54,279 nt of DNA, from the NCBI GenBank assembly GCA_903837785.1, contig CAILVY010000007.1:1-54279 (forward strand), written 5' to 3'. Under the pieces are notes generated by a model. The model had not been told where the DNA came from. It worked only from the letters and a program-made list of their open reading frames with translations, and did not search any database. The position numbers were made by a program, and so were the translations under genes. Below, piece after piece: positions 9,068-17,975 of the stretch. This DNA is from Candidatus Hydrogenedentota bacterium. GTDB lineage: Bacteria > Hydrogenedentota > Hydrogenedentia > Hydrogenedentales > CAILVY01. How positions within the stretch are numbered: position 1 is the first letter of the stretch; each line of letters opens with the position of its first letter.

Positions 9068-9859
9068 ATGAGCGAGCGGTCATCGGAAGGCGGGATCACG
9101 CGGGAAGTGCGCGGACACATTCTTCTCATGGGCCTGGACCGGCCGGAGAAATTCAACGGGCTGACGCCCGTGATGTTCTCAGAACTGCATGCGGCGTTCA
9201 ACGAACTGGAAAGCGATCCCGGCTTGTGGGTGGGGGTCGTGTTCGGGCACGGGCCGCACACGACGGCCGGGCTGGACCTGCCGAAGTTTGCGAAGGCCAT
9301 GCACGCGGGCGAGGATCCCTTTTTCGGAGAGGGTGTTGATATATTCGCGCTGAAACGGAAATGCAGCAAGCCGCTTGTGTGCGCGGTGCAGGGGATCACA
9401 TACACCGCCGGCATCGAGATGATGCTGGCGTGCGATATCGTAATCGCGGCCGCGGACTGCCGCTTCTCGCAGCTCGAGCCGAAACGCGGGATCATGGCAA
9501 CGGGCGGGGCGACGTTCCGCTTTGTGGAGCGATGCGGCTGGGGCAATGCGATGTATCACTTGCTGCGGGCGGACGAATTCACGGCGCAGGAGGCGTATCG
9601 GATAGGCCTCGTTCAAGAGATCGTGGAACCGGGGCAGCAAGTGCAGCGCGCGATCGCTATCGCGGAGGAGATCGAGCAACTGGCGCCGCTGGCGGTGCAG
9701 GCCTCCAAAGCATCGAGCATGTGCTACGTGGAGCAGGGGGAAAAGGCCGCCATCGCGGGTTTCCCGGCACACTCGAAGCGCCTCGGCGCCACGGAAGACG
9801 CCGCGGAAGGCGTCCTGTCGTTTGTCGAGCGGCGCAAAGCGCGCTTCACGGGCAAGTGA
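9068..9859 (+). CDS. Enoyl-CoA hydratase/isomerase family protein (crotonase)
   Basis: A 263-residue crotonase-fold protein acting on acyl-CoA thioesters. Both residues that correspond to the two catalytic glutamates of enoyl-CoA hydratase are kept, Glu117 in AGIEMMLACDI and Glu137 in FSQLEPKRG, exactly 20 apart as in rat crotonase. The oxyanion segment is TTAGLDL. The ATG has GAGGAGG upstream. The GH2 gene begins 50 bases after its stop, so the two may be cotranscribed although no metabolic link is obvious. True substrate unknown. Confidence 0.88.
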   Translation: MSERSSEGGITREVRGHILLMGLDRPEKFNGLTPVMFSELHAAFNELESDPGLWVGVVFGHGPHTTAGLDLPKFAKAMHAGEDPFFGEGVDIFALKRKCSKPLVCAVQGITYTAGIEMMLACDIVIAAADCRFSQLEPKRGIMATGGATFRFVERCGWGNAMYHLLRADEFTAQEAYRIGLVQEIVEPGQQVQRAIAIAEEIEQLAPLAVQASKASSMCYVEQGEKAAIAGFPAHSKRLGATEDAAEGVLSFVERRKARFTGK

Positions 9860-9909
9860 TTTCAGACTGCTTCAAGACAGTCCATTGAGGAACACGGGAG
9901 GGGAGTGAT

Positions 9910-12900
9910 ATGCGCCAGGGAAATCCGTCGCGAATGCTTGCCGGAGCCTTCGTCTTCCTGTTGGGCTGCCTGAGTGCGGTGGCCGCGCCCGGCGAGGGCC
10001 GCCCCTCCGTCGATCTGGACGGGGCGTGGTCGTTTCGCATGGATCCGGGAAACGTGGGCGAGAAGGAGCGCTGGTTCGCCTCCTCCGCCGATTTCGCGGA
10101 TACGATTCAGGTGCCGGGCGCGTGGGAAGCGCAGGGATTCGGCGCCGAAACCGAAAAACTTCGTCATCATTTCATCGGCAAAGCGTGGTATGCCAGGCAG
10201 GTTGCTGTGCCCGCCGACTGGACCGGCCGACGTGTCTTTCTCTGTTTCGGGGGCGTGCATCGCTACGGCGCCGTTTGGGTGAATGACACGTTTCTTGGCG
10301 AGCACATCGGCTATCTGTCGCCCTTCGAGTTCGACATCACCCCGCTCGCCACGCCGGGTTCGTCCCTCCGCATTGCGGTGCGTGTGGATTCGGAGCAGCG
10401 CTGGGACATCGACACGCTCATCGGATGCTTTGACATCATCGATTACATGGACACGTACTGGGGCGGCCTCTGGGGGCACGTGAGCCTCGAGGCGCGCGGC
10501 GCCGCCCATCTGAAAGACCTGTTTGTTGAAACCGGCATCACCCCGCCCCGCTGCCGTGCCTCTGCAAGCATCGAGGGAACCCCGCCGGAGGGCACGACGC
10601 TACAGCTCGAGATTCTCGACCGGAGCGGCAATGTCGTGAGCCAGACGGAAGGCGCATCGTTGGTCCCTGCCGTGGCCGGCCAGAGCGCCGCGGCCGAACT
10701 GGAGCTTCCCGGGGCCGGGCTGTGGACGCCCGACACGCCGACGCTGTATGTGGCCCGCCTCTCGTTGCGCCAGGGCGGGGCGCTTCTCGACACGTGTGAG
10801 ACCCGCTTCGGTTTCCGGCAGATTACGCTTGACGGCGAGCGTATTCTGCTCAACGGCGAGCGCATCTTCCTGCGTGGTTATGGCGACGACGCGATCTATC
10901 CGGCGACGATGGCTGCGCCGTCCGCGGAGGCGGTCTACAGGAAGAAGGTCGCCTTGGCCAAGGAATGCGGCTTCAATCACGTGCGCCATCACAGCCACAT
11001 GCTGCCTCCCGAATACTACGACGTATGCGACGAGTTGGGTCTGCTCGTCTCCGCGGAGTTCCCGATTGCCTATCAGCAGTTTTACGCGCGGGCGAAGGCG
11101 CCGGCCCTGGATCTCTACAAGAGCGAATGGGTGGCCGTGATACGCCGGCTCCGCAATCACCCGTCCATTCTCGACTGGTGCATGGGCAACGAAATGTATG
11201 AGGGCGTGCCACTCGCACCCGAACTCTACCGCATCGCCAAGGAACTCGACAGAACGCGACCGGTAGTGGACAGCGACGGACTGCCGCCCTCCGGCTTCAC
11301 GGAGGGAACGCGCGATCGCGACACGCTCGACCTCTACTTCACGCAGTTCGACGTGTTCAACACGCCGCTTGATATTCCGGACCTCTATGCCTGTCCCGCG
11401 CCGCGCAAGCCGGTCATCTCGCATGAAACGGGCAATTACGTGACGTTCCCGCGCCTGGACCAGATCGATCTCTTTCAGAACAACTTCAAGCCGTTCTGGC
11501 TCACCGCGGCCCGCGAAAAGGTTCAGCGGATGGGGCTCCTGGAGGAGACGCCGCGCTGGGCGGAGAATACGGAACGCCTGTACACGCTCCTGCACAAATC
11601 CAATATCGAGGGGATCCGGAAGAACCCGAATATCTCGGGCTACCACTGGTGGCTTCTGCAGGACTACTGGACGACGTCGAACGGCATCATGGACACGTAC
11701 TTTCGCGTCAAGCCGGGCGTCGACCGCGCGCAGATTCGCCAATTCAACAATGACATCGTCGTGCTTCAGGATGGCATTCAGAACAACTATCGGGGCGGGG
11801 CGCCGCTTCAGGCCACGCTGCTCCTCTCGAACTTCGGCCCGTCGGAGCTGAATGGGGCAACGATCTCGTGTGTCGTAAGCCAAGGCACGAAAGAGCTTGC
11901 GCAGATCTCACAAGCGGCCTCGCCAGCCCCGGCCGGCGCACTGACGCAACTCGCCAGAATCGAGGCCGCGCTGCCGGAAGTCGAAACGCCCGTGCGGCTC
12001 CGCATCCGAGCCCAGCTTCAGGCGGGCGCATCGACGTTCGCCAATGAGTGGTTCACCTGGGTCTATCCCGCCCGCATCGCGGCGCGGAGCACAACTCCGC
12101 CGCTCTATGTGGGCGGTAACCTGCTGCCGTGGCTCGAGGCCCGCGGCGCGCAGGCCTTGCCGCAGCAAAAGCCCTATCCCGCGGAGGCGGTCTACGTCAG
12201 CAATGAACTGACGCCCGGCTTGATCGATGCCGCGATGGCCGGCGCGACCCTCATCCTATACAAGCCCCTGGGTGTGCTGTCCGCAGCCAGAACCCGGTTC
12301 AAGACGGCGTGGTGGCTGGGCAGTCCGGAGGACAACAACGCGGGCACAGTGGTCTATGATCACGCGGTGACGCGCGCCATGGCGCCCGACGGGTGGTGCG
12401 ACAACTCCTGGTACAAGCTCCTGGAAGAGAGTGAGGGCTATCTTCTCGACGAGCTTCCCTCGGCGCCCGGGGTGATTGTCCGCGGCATCGAAGTGGCGGG
12501 GGTGTGCAGGAACAAGGCCATGCTCTTCGAAGCCGCGCTCGGCCAAGGCTGTGCACTCTTCTGCGGACTGAACCTCGATGCCCGAATGGAGGATGAAACG
12601 CCGTGTCCCGCCGCGGAATGGCTAACGGCACGCCTTGTCGAATACGCGGGAACGTTCCCCAACCCGGGGCCTGCGCTGCCGGAGGACTTTCTGCGCGCGC
12701 GCGCCGCAGAAGCGCCGCAGTTTTCGCCGCCTTTTGTGGAAGGCTTTGCGCGCATCTTGCACAACGAAGGCGAGCATGGGAAGTGGTTCACGTACCGGAA
12801 GAGTCGCGATCGCGCCGAGATTGTGCGGCAGACCGCCGCGGGCCACGTGATCGAGTGGGAAACCGGGGTCGTGCCGGAATCCCTGCCGGGGGATTCGCTG

Positions 12901-13242
12901 AGTTTCGTGTTTGCGGGCGGGCTCGGCTGGGTGTCGCAGCCCGCCGTCGGCGGCTTTGCGCTGGCCCTCAACGGCAAGGAAGTGCTCCGCTTCGACGTGT
13001 GCCGCGGGCACGGCCGCTGGCAAGATTCCTCCGGCCGCGTCACGCTCGGCTTTGCGGCGCGCGGGATGACCTCCGAAGACACGGCCGGGCTCTTCTATCT
13101 CGGCGTGCCGCGCGAGTTTGTGACGCCGGGCCAGCCGTGCCGGATTGCGGTAACCTCGGCCGGCGCGGGCAGTCAGCGGTGGTTCGCCCTGCACCCGTAC
13201 CCGGATGTGCTCGGCGCAGGCAACGCGCCGAAGCCCAAATGA
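9910..13242 (+). CDS. Secreted glycoside hydrolase family 2 protein (beta-galactosidase-like)
   Basis: A 1110-residue retaining beta-glycosidase. A signal peptide covers residues 1-26. The jelly-roll sugar-binding domain follows (DLDGAWSFRMD, VPGAWEAQGF, VWVNDTFLGEHIGYLSPFEFD), then an Ig-like domain to about 310, then the TIM barrel starting at LNGERIFLRGYGDD. The acid/base Glu428 lies in WCMGNEMYEG and the likely nucleophile Glu506 in ISHETGNYV. The last ~450 residues are an unusual extension with beta-rich composition. GGAGGGG lies before the ATG. Gene order suggests one transcript with the flanking crotonase and alpha/beta hydrolase. It may be a galactosidase, glucuronidase or mannosidase. 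Confidence 0.88.
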   Translation: MRQGNPSRMLAGAFVFLLGCLSAVAAPGEGRPSVDLDGAWSFRMDPGNVGEKERWFASSADFADTIQVPGAWEAQGFGAETEKLRHHFIGKAWYARQVAVPADWTGRRVFLCFGGVHRYGAVWVNDTFLGEHIGYLSPFEFDITPLATPGSSLRIAVRVDSEQRWDIDTLIGCFDIIDYMDTYWGGLWGHVSLEARGAAHLKDLFVETGITPPRCRASASIEGTPPEGTTLQLEILDRSGNVVSQTEGASLVPAVAGQSAAAELELPGAGLWTPDTPTLYVARLSLRQGGALLDTCETRFGFRQITLDGERILLNGERIFLRGYGDDAIYPATMAAPSAEAVYRKKVALAKECGFNHVRHHSHMLPPEYYDVCDELGLLVSAEFPIAYQQFYARAKAPALDLYKSEWVAVIRRLRNHPSILDWCMGNEMYEGVPLAPELYRIAKELDRTRPVVDSDGLPPSGFTEGTRDRDTLDLYFTQFDVFNTPLDIPDLYACPAPRKPVISHETGNYVTFPRLDQIDLFQNNFKPFWLTAAREKVQRMGLLEETPRWAENTERLYTLLHKSNIEGIRKNPNISGYHWWLLQDYWTTSNGIMDTYFRVKPGVDRAQIRQFNNDIVVLQDGIQNNYRGGAPLQATLLLSNFGPSELNGATISCVVSQGTKELAQISQAASPAPAGALTQLARIEAALPEVETPVRLRIRAQLQAGASTFANEWFTWVYPARIAARSTTPPLYVGGNLLPWLEARGAQALPQQKPYPAEAVYVSNELTPGLIDAAMAGATLILYKPLGVLSAARTRFKTAWWLGSPEDNNAGTVVYDHAVTRAMAPDGWCDNSWYKLLEESEGYLLDELPSAPGVIVRGIEVAGVCRNKAMLFEAALGQGCALFCGLNLDARMEDETPCPAAEWLTARLVEYAGTFPNPGPALPEDFLRARAAEAPQFSPPFVEGFARILHNEGEHGKWFTYRKSRDRAEIVRQTAAGHVIEWETGVVPESLPGDSLSFVFAGGLGWVSQPAVGGFALALNGKEVLRFDVCRGHGRWQDSSGRVTLGFAARGMTSEDTAGLFYLGVPREFVTPGQPCRIAVTSAGAGSQRWFALHPYPDVLGAGNAPKPK

Positions 13243-13315
13243 ACCGCATCTCCAACACGTTGAGCGTTTAACCGTGAATGCGCAGGAAGACGCGGGACGG
13301 CGAAGGGAGCCGCGG

Positions 13316-14503
13316 ATGGATGGACGAGCCAGTGTGGGCGGATACGCCCAGTTCCTCCAGCGGCATGCGGACGCACTTCCGTCGTCACTGTCCTACTTGG
13401 CCGGGGAGTGGCCGGACCGCGTGGCGTGGGCGGCGGAAGCACGCGCGAAGATGCACGAGTTGCTCGCGTATCGGCCCGAACCCGCGCCGGCGACCGCCGA
13501 AGTGCTGGAGAGGACGCAGAAGGACGGCTACAGCCGCCATCGTGTGCGGCTGCACGTGACGCGTGATCGCACAACAGAATTGTTTCTGCTCATTCCTGAC
13601 GGCTTGACCGCGCCCGCGCCCGCCATCGTGGCGTTGCACGATCATGGCGGGTTCTACTACTTCGGGAAGGAGAAGATTTGCGAGACGGAGGATGCCCCGC
13701 CCGTGCTCCGGGAGCACGTCCAGTCCGCCTATGCCGGCCGCCCGTTTGCGGATGAACTGGCCCGGCGCGGCTTTGTCGTTCTGGCGCCCGACGCGTTCTA
13801 CTTCGGATCCCAACGCCTGGATCTTGATCAGTTGCCCGCATGCTATTCGGACAGTCTCCAGGGCCTGACGCCCGGCTCGGACACATATGTTGCGAAGTTC
13901 AATGAGTTCGCGGGGCGGCATGAGGAGATTGTGGCGAAGAGCATCTTCGACGCCGGCACAACGTGGCCGGGCGTGCTGTTTCACGGAGACCGGGCCGCGG
14001 TGGACTATCTTGTTACGCGACCCGAGGTTGATCCCGAGCGCATCGGATGCCTGGGGCTTTCCATCGGCGGATTTCGCAGCGCACATCTCTTTGCGCTCGA
14101 CCCGCGCATCAAGGCCGCGGTCGTGGCGGGTTGGATGACAACGTATGCTTCGCTGCTCTATGACCACTTGGACTTCCACACGTGGATGATTTACGTTCCG
14201 GGGCAGTTGCGTTGGCTGGATCTGCCCGACGTGGCGACGCTGAACGCGCCGCGGCCGCTCATGGTCATCAATTGTCTTCAAGATATCCTGTTCACTCTGG
14301 AAGGCATGCAGGCCGCCGAACGCAAGATCGGCGAAATCTATCGCAGGATGGGCGCGCCGGAGCGCTTCTGCTGCCGCTATGACGACGAGCCACACTCGTT
14401 TAAGATCCCCGCGCAAGAGGCGGCCCTGGACTGGCTCGCGCGGTGGCTGACGGGCGTGGGGACGCAACCGAAACGAGTTCGCCGTGTCGCGAAACCATCG
14501 TAG
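13316..14503 (+). CDS. Alpha/beta hydrolase, acetyl-xylan-esterase/dienelactone-hydrolase-like
   Basis: A 395-residue serine hydrolase. The nucleophile Ser249 is in GLSIGGF and the likely His in DDEPHSFKIP near the C-terminus; an Asp in LQDILFT probably completes the triad. The oxyanion region is ALHDHGGFYYFG. The layout resembles the planctomycete AXE1/Abhydrolase_7 group, which removes acetyl or other esters from sugars, and this would suit the GH2 gene 73 bases upstream (inference). No signal peptide is visible, so the protein is probably cytoplasmic. The chosen ATG has GGGAG upstream; the open frame extends to 13205. Confidence 0.8.
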   Translation: MDGRASVGGYAQFLQRHADALPSSLSYLAGEWPDRVAWAAEARAKMHELLAYRPEPAPATAEVLERTQKDGYSRHRVRLHVTRDRTTELFLLIPDGLTAPAPAIVALHDHGGFYYFGKEKICETEDAPPVLREHVQSAYAGRPFADELARRGFVVLAPDAFYFGSQRLDLDQLPACYSDSLQGLTPGSDTYVAKFNEFAGRHEEIVAKSIFDAGTTWPGVLFHGDRAAVDYLVTRPEVDPERIGCLGLSIGGFRSAHLFALDPRIKAAVVAGWMTTYASLLYDHLDFHTWMIYVPGQLRWLDLPDVATLNAPRPLMVINCLQDILFTLEGMQAAERKIGEIYRRMGAPERFCCRYDDEPHSFKIPAQEAALDWLARWLTGVGTQPKRVRRVAKPS

Positions 14504-14573
14504 CTGACAGTCCGTGGAACGATGCGGTACAATCGGTTGCCTTGGCCGGGTTCGACCGGCCGTGGAGGAATGC

Positions 14574-15287
14574 ATGCAACTCTTGCGCGGTCTCTATCAG
14601 ATTGGCGGCGACCTGAACGGCGTCACGTGGTGCGGTGTGGACGCGGGATTTGAGGATGCCAACAGCTACGCCATCGCCGGGCCGGAAGGCATTGTGCTGA
14701 TCGACTGCGGGAATGGCGAAACGCTGCCGCAGCTCTTCGAGAATATGCGGTACTGGGGCCTGGACCCCGACACGATCCGCGCCTGTTTTCTGACGCATCC
14801 GCACTGGGACCATGCGGGCGGCGCCCATCTATTGCAGGCGCGCGGCGTGCGGCTGTACGCGCAGCGAAACACGGCGGAAGCCGTCGCCGCGGGAGACGAG
14901 CGCTGTTGCGGCTTCTGCTATCACAAGACGTTCATGTCATGCGTGGTGGATGTGCCGCTCGAAGACGGGGAACGGGTCGCGGTGGGCGGCCTCGATATCG
15001 AGGTTCTGCACCTGCCGGGCCACACGCAGGGCTGCACCGCCTATCTTTTCAACCACGAGGGCCGGCGCGTCGTGGCGTGCGGCGATGTAATCGGCACGCT
15101 GCTGTGCGGTGATTTCGGGTGGAGCGGGTCCATTGATTTCGACAAGAAGGTCTACATCGAGTCACTTCGCCGTTTCGCGCGAGTGGACACGGATGTCATG
15201 CTTTCCGGCCACGGCCTCAGCCTCTTTCATCGGCCCCGGCGCCGTGTGGAGCAGGTGTTGAACAGCGCTCTCATGCAGTGGCGTTAG
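14574..15287 (+). CDS. Metallo-beta-lactamase fold hydrolase
   Basis: A 237-residue hydrolase of the MBL superfamily. The metal-binding signature THPHWDHAG gives His75, His77, Asp79 and His80; further ligands are the His in LPGHTQG, the Asp in ACGDVIG and the His in SGHGLSL. The fold hydrolyses thioesters, lactones or phosphoesters with two zinc or iron ions. The start with GGAGG five bases upstream is well supported. It is last in the same-strand run that begins with the crotonase and is convergent with the next gene. Confidence 0.9.
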   Translation: MQLLRGLYQIGGDLNGVTWCGVDAGFEDANSYAIAGPEGIVLIDCGNGETLPQLFENMRYWGLDPDTIRACFLTHPHWDHAGGAHLLQARGVRLYAQRNTAEAVAAGDERCCGFCYHKTFMSCVVDVPLEDGERVAVGGLDIEVLHLPGHTQGCTAYLFNHEGRRVVACGDVIGTLLCGDFGWSGSIDFDKKVYIESLRRFARVDTDVMLSGHGLSLFHRPRRRVEQVLNSALMQWR

Positions 15288-15361
15288 GCGCAGGCGCCAG
15301 CCTGCTGCACAGGCGGAAATGAGGAACCGCGCGGACAGTGGCCAGTCTCATCCCCATCGGG

Positions 15362-16567
15362 TCATAGGGCCGCCTCGATCTCCTTCGCCAGAGCGACAAG
15401 GCCGTTCCAGCAATCCATTTCGTCAATCTTCCGCGCAATCAGGACTATTCGGCCTTTGCCGATCGCCACTTCGACCGGGCTGCATCGCGGCTGTGCGGTA
15501 TGCGCCAGGAGCACCTGCTGCAGTCTGGCGCCGAGCAGCCGCCGCGCCGCTTCGGGGTCTTCGGACAGCACCAGAAACTCCTGTGAGAATGGCGAATCCT
15601 CCAGCGTCACCTGCCCCGAAAGCAGCGCCTTGTCCACCCAGAGATTGCTGCTGATCTCGATGCGGCAGGGAACCGCTGCAAGCGCGTCGGAATCGAGCAC
15701 ACAGGCGGAAGCCAGGTGTGCATCCGCCTTGGGACCGTGGTGCGAATACGTGCCGTCCGCAAGATAGATCTGCCGCGCCCGCGACTCGACAGTGATCGTC
15801 TGCTCGGAGAGAAAGGTGCGGTCGGGAAAAAGGTGCCCGATACGCGGGGAGACCCCCGCGGGATCGCCCTCGGCAATCTGCCAGCCTTGCGCCAATGCAA
15901 ACGTGCGGACGGCGTTCCGGTGGTTCCGGTTGCTCCAGAGGCTCAGCACAAGGGCCGCAACAATTACACTGACGATGCCGGCCGCGGTGATTACTGTGCG
16001 CGGCGCGACCGCGGGACCCGTTGATTCTCCCCTGCGCGTGCCGGCGAGCCGCAGTCCAAAGAGGACGATGCTGCCGATGAGCAGGGATGCGGAAGCGATG
16101 ATGCCCAGGATGCGCAGGATCACCCCGCCGAAATGCGGACGCGTGAATACGAAGCTGCACTGCGCATCCTGTTCGTCCGGGCCGCCGAGACCATCCACGA
16201 GGAACTTGTATTGTCCCGCTTCGGGGATGTGAAATGCGCGCGCCGTCTTCCGTGCGGTCGAGATGCCCGAGCTGACGAGGGGCAAGGTTTTTCGGCCGGG
16301 CACGAGCATCCCGGCCCGGTCCGCGAGGCGATAGGTCAGGCGGCCGAAGCGCTGCGTGAACCGCGGGCCTTCTTCGCAGAGGATGACCTTCCCGGCCTCG
16401 GGGAATTCCACCTCTTGTTGTCCGGCGAGCGGGAGACGGACGATAACCGATGCCCGCATCAGCCCCACCACGCTGAAGATGCTTAAGATAAGCAAGGCAA
16501 CGGCCGCGCAGAAGGCAGGAGGCGCCAACCAGAGGCCGTTCCGGTACAGGAAGGACAGCAACGCCAT
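15362..16567 (-). CDS. Predicted membrane protein with three TM segments, unknown function
   Basis: A 401-residue protein that I do not recognise. Hydrophobic segments lie at about 10-38, 150-178 and 190-212, leaving an extracytoplasmic or cytoplasmic loop between the first two with an alternating beta-like pattern and a C-terminal soluble domain of about 190 residues. The C-terminal part has no clear catalytic motif. The ATG at 16567 is preferred to a TTG six bases upstream. It follows the Cys-rich protein by 15 bases on the same strand, so both are probably one operon and may work together. Confidence 0.7.
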   Translation of the reverse strand: MALLSFLYRNGLWLAPPAFCAAVALLILSIFSVVGLMRASVIVRLPLAGQQEVEFPEAGKVILCEEGPRFTQRFGRLTYRLADRAGMLVPGRKTLPLVSSGISTARKTARAFHIPEAGQYKFLVDGLGGPDEQDAQCSFVFTRPHFGGVILRILGIIASASLLIGSIVLFGLRLAGTRRGESTGPAVAPRTVITAAGIVSVIVAALVLSLWSNRNHRNAVRTFALAQGWQIAEGDPAGVSPRIGHLFPDRTFLSEQTITVESRARQIYLADGTYSHHGPKADAHLASACVLDSDALAAVPCRIEISSNLWVDKALLSGQVTLEDSPFSQEFLVLSEDPEAARRLLGARLQQVLLAHTAQPRCSPVEVAIGKGRIVLIARKIDEMDCWNGLVALAKEIEAAL

Positions 16568-16582
16568 GACCAATTTCCCCCG

Positions 16583-16888
16583 TCAGTCAAGCATCCCCTC
16601 GAAATAGGCACTGTGGGCGGCACAACGGCACTTCTTGTCCCAAGGCTCTGCACACTGCCGGATCAGTTCAACCTTCTTCCCGCCTTCCCCGTTCGAAAGC
16701 GGTCCGCGCGTCGAAACCTGTTCCTCGTCCAGGAACAGGTCCCAGGAGACCAGAACCGTGTAGGAACTGCATCGCCCGCACAGAAAGTAGGATTCGCTGC
16801 ACTCGTCCCCTGTCAGACTGCCGGAAATGGAGGCCGCCGGCTCCTGATCTTCGGGAAATGCCTCACCGCACTGCAGACACGTTAGCAT
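16583..16888 (-). CDS. Small Cys-rich (zinc-ribbon-like) protein
   Basis: A 101-residue protein that starts with a CxxCG knuckle (residues 4-8), has a second CGRC pair near 36-39 and ends with a C-R-C pair in KKCRCAAHS. The first two pairs could bind one zinc ion. The middle holds the hydrophobic YTVLVSWDLFL. No family is recognised. The ATG at 16888 has AAAGGA upstream; a longer frame to 17002 lacks a good start. It is the first gene of a leftward pair with the membrane protein. Confidence 0.65.
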   Translation of the reverse strand: MLTCLQCGEAFPEDQEPAASISGSLTGDECSESYFLCGRCSSYTVLVSWDLFLDEEQVSTRGPLSNGEGGKKVELIRQCAEPWDKKCRCAAHSAYFEGMLD

Positions 16889-17045
16889 GGCCCCGTCCTT
16901 TCCCCGTTTGGCGGCCCTGCACCCGGAAGGGTTCCGATTTGGACCGCGGCCTGTCTCCACCCTGTGGTCGCCCAAACCCGTGCTGATTCTGGCACGAAGC
17001 ACGGTTAATGTAAAGAAAACGGGAATAGCATGGCTTCCCGTGGCG

Positions 17046-17074
17046 TTGAAAGACCCGGTACTGCGTGCTATTCT
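17046..17074 (+). promoter_or_regulatory. Predicted sigma70 promoter of the 17116 micro-ORF
   Basis: TTGAAA (17046-17051) and TATTCT (17069-17074) with an ideal 17-base spacer. The expected transcription start is near 17081, about 35 bases before the micro-ORF start. This is one of the best sigma70 matches in the window. Confidence 0.6.
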
Positions 17075-17115
17075 TAGTGTGCAGGTGCGTACTCAACAGA
17101 AGAAGGGAGAGATTT

Positions 17116-17256
17116 ATGCGACACGTTGGACAAACCCGGATTCCGAAGCTGGCGGGTAAAGCGCTCTTGGACTCGATTGCCATTCTGCAGAGCGTTATCA
17201 CCAGTATCACCCAGATGATTCTTGGCATCATCACGCCCACGCAGCCCCGGGGTTAG
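17116..17256 (+). CDS. 46-residue amphipathic micro-ORF, unknown function
   Basis: Encodes a peptide with a basic start (MRHVGQTRIPKLAGK) followed by a hydrophobic amphipathic stretch, ALLDSIAILQSVITSITQM, and a short ILGIITPTQPRG tail. AAGGGAGAG lies six bases before the ATG and a promoter lies upstream, which argue for expression. The stop is 25 bases before a GNAT acetyltransferase, so the two may be cotranscribed. Short peptides of this kind are often membrane-active or regulatory, but no family is recognised. Composition recalls the two micro-ORFs near 43.4-43.6 kb. Confidence 0.55.
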   Translation: MRHVGQTRIPKLAGKALLDSIAILQSVITSITQMILGIITPTQPRG

Positions 17257-17280
17257 TGCGCCGGATAGGGGTCACATTCC

Positions 17281-17895
17281 TTGCCTGAGGTGGCGTTTCG
17301 TCCAGCCCGTCCCGATGAGAGCGCCGTATGCGCCGATCTCTGCATGCTGGCCATCGGGGAGGAGTTGTCGGGCATCTTCTCGGGTCTGAAGCGCGGCGTA
17401 TCGGCACGCCAGATAGTGGAAGTGCTGTGCTCCGCCGGGGACACGGAGTTTTCGTGGCGGCATTTCCTGCTGGTGGAACTCGAGGGCTGCGTTATCGCGG
17501 GGCTGTGCCTGGTGCCCACGGATAATCACCGCCGTCTGGCCAAGAGCGTGCCGCGCCATCTGCAACAATCGTGCGGCATCGGCGCGGGCGGGTTGCTGCG
17601 GCTGCTCTTCCGTTCTTTGCGCTATGCCATGGTCACGCGGGGGGATCCGGAACCGCCCTCCAGCCTGTGCATCCCGGTGGGCGCTGTTGATTTGGCGCAT
17701 CAGCGAAGCGGCGTGGCCACGCAAACGCTCCAGCACGTGATCGCGTGCGCCCGTAACGACGGCCTGGCCAACGTGTGTCTTTATGTGCAGCGATCCAATG
17801 CGGCCGCCATAGCGCTGTACCACGCCCTCGGTTTTCGGGAAAGCTCCGCCCGCGGCGGCAGCAAGCTGCTGATGGTCCTGCCCCTGCAAGGGTAA
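17281..17895 (+). CDS. GNAT family N-acetyltransferase
   Basis: A 204-residue protein with a GNAT C-terminal half: the acetyl-CoA binding region HQRSGVATQTLQHVI is a degenerate R-x-x-G-x-A loop, followed by CLYVQRSNAAAIALYHALGF, the typical last strand and helix. Acts on an amine of an unknown small molecule or protein in the cytoplasm. It begins with TTG, 25 bases after the micro-ORF stop, with AGGGG upstream. The spacing suggests cotranscription with the micro-ORF, which would be an unusual pairing. Confidence 0.82.
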   Translation: MPEVAFRPARPDESAVCADLCMLAIGEELSGIFSGLKRGVSARQIVEVLCSAGDTEFSWRHFLLVELEGCVIAGLCLVPTDNHRRLAKSVPRHLQQSCGIGAGGLLRLLFRSLRYAMVTRGDPEPPSSLCIPVGAVDLAHQRSGVATQTLQHVIACARNDGLANVCLYVQRSNAAAIALYHALGFRESSARGGSKLLMVLPLQG

Positions 17896-17975
17896 GAGAA
17901 CATGACGTGAGCCGGGGTGATGTGGCACGATGCGGACTTCTTTAGGGGTGATTATGGCGTTCCGCGGTCTATACA

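Noticed and set aside
10600..11883. 427-codon minus-strand open frame
   Set aside because: Antisense to the GH2 catalytic domain; composition is Arg/Val-rich as expected of a shadow.
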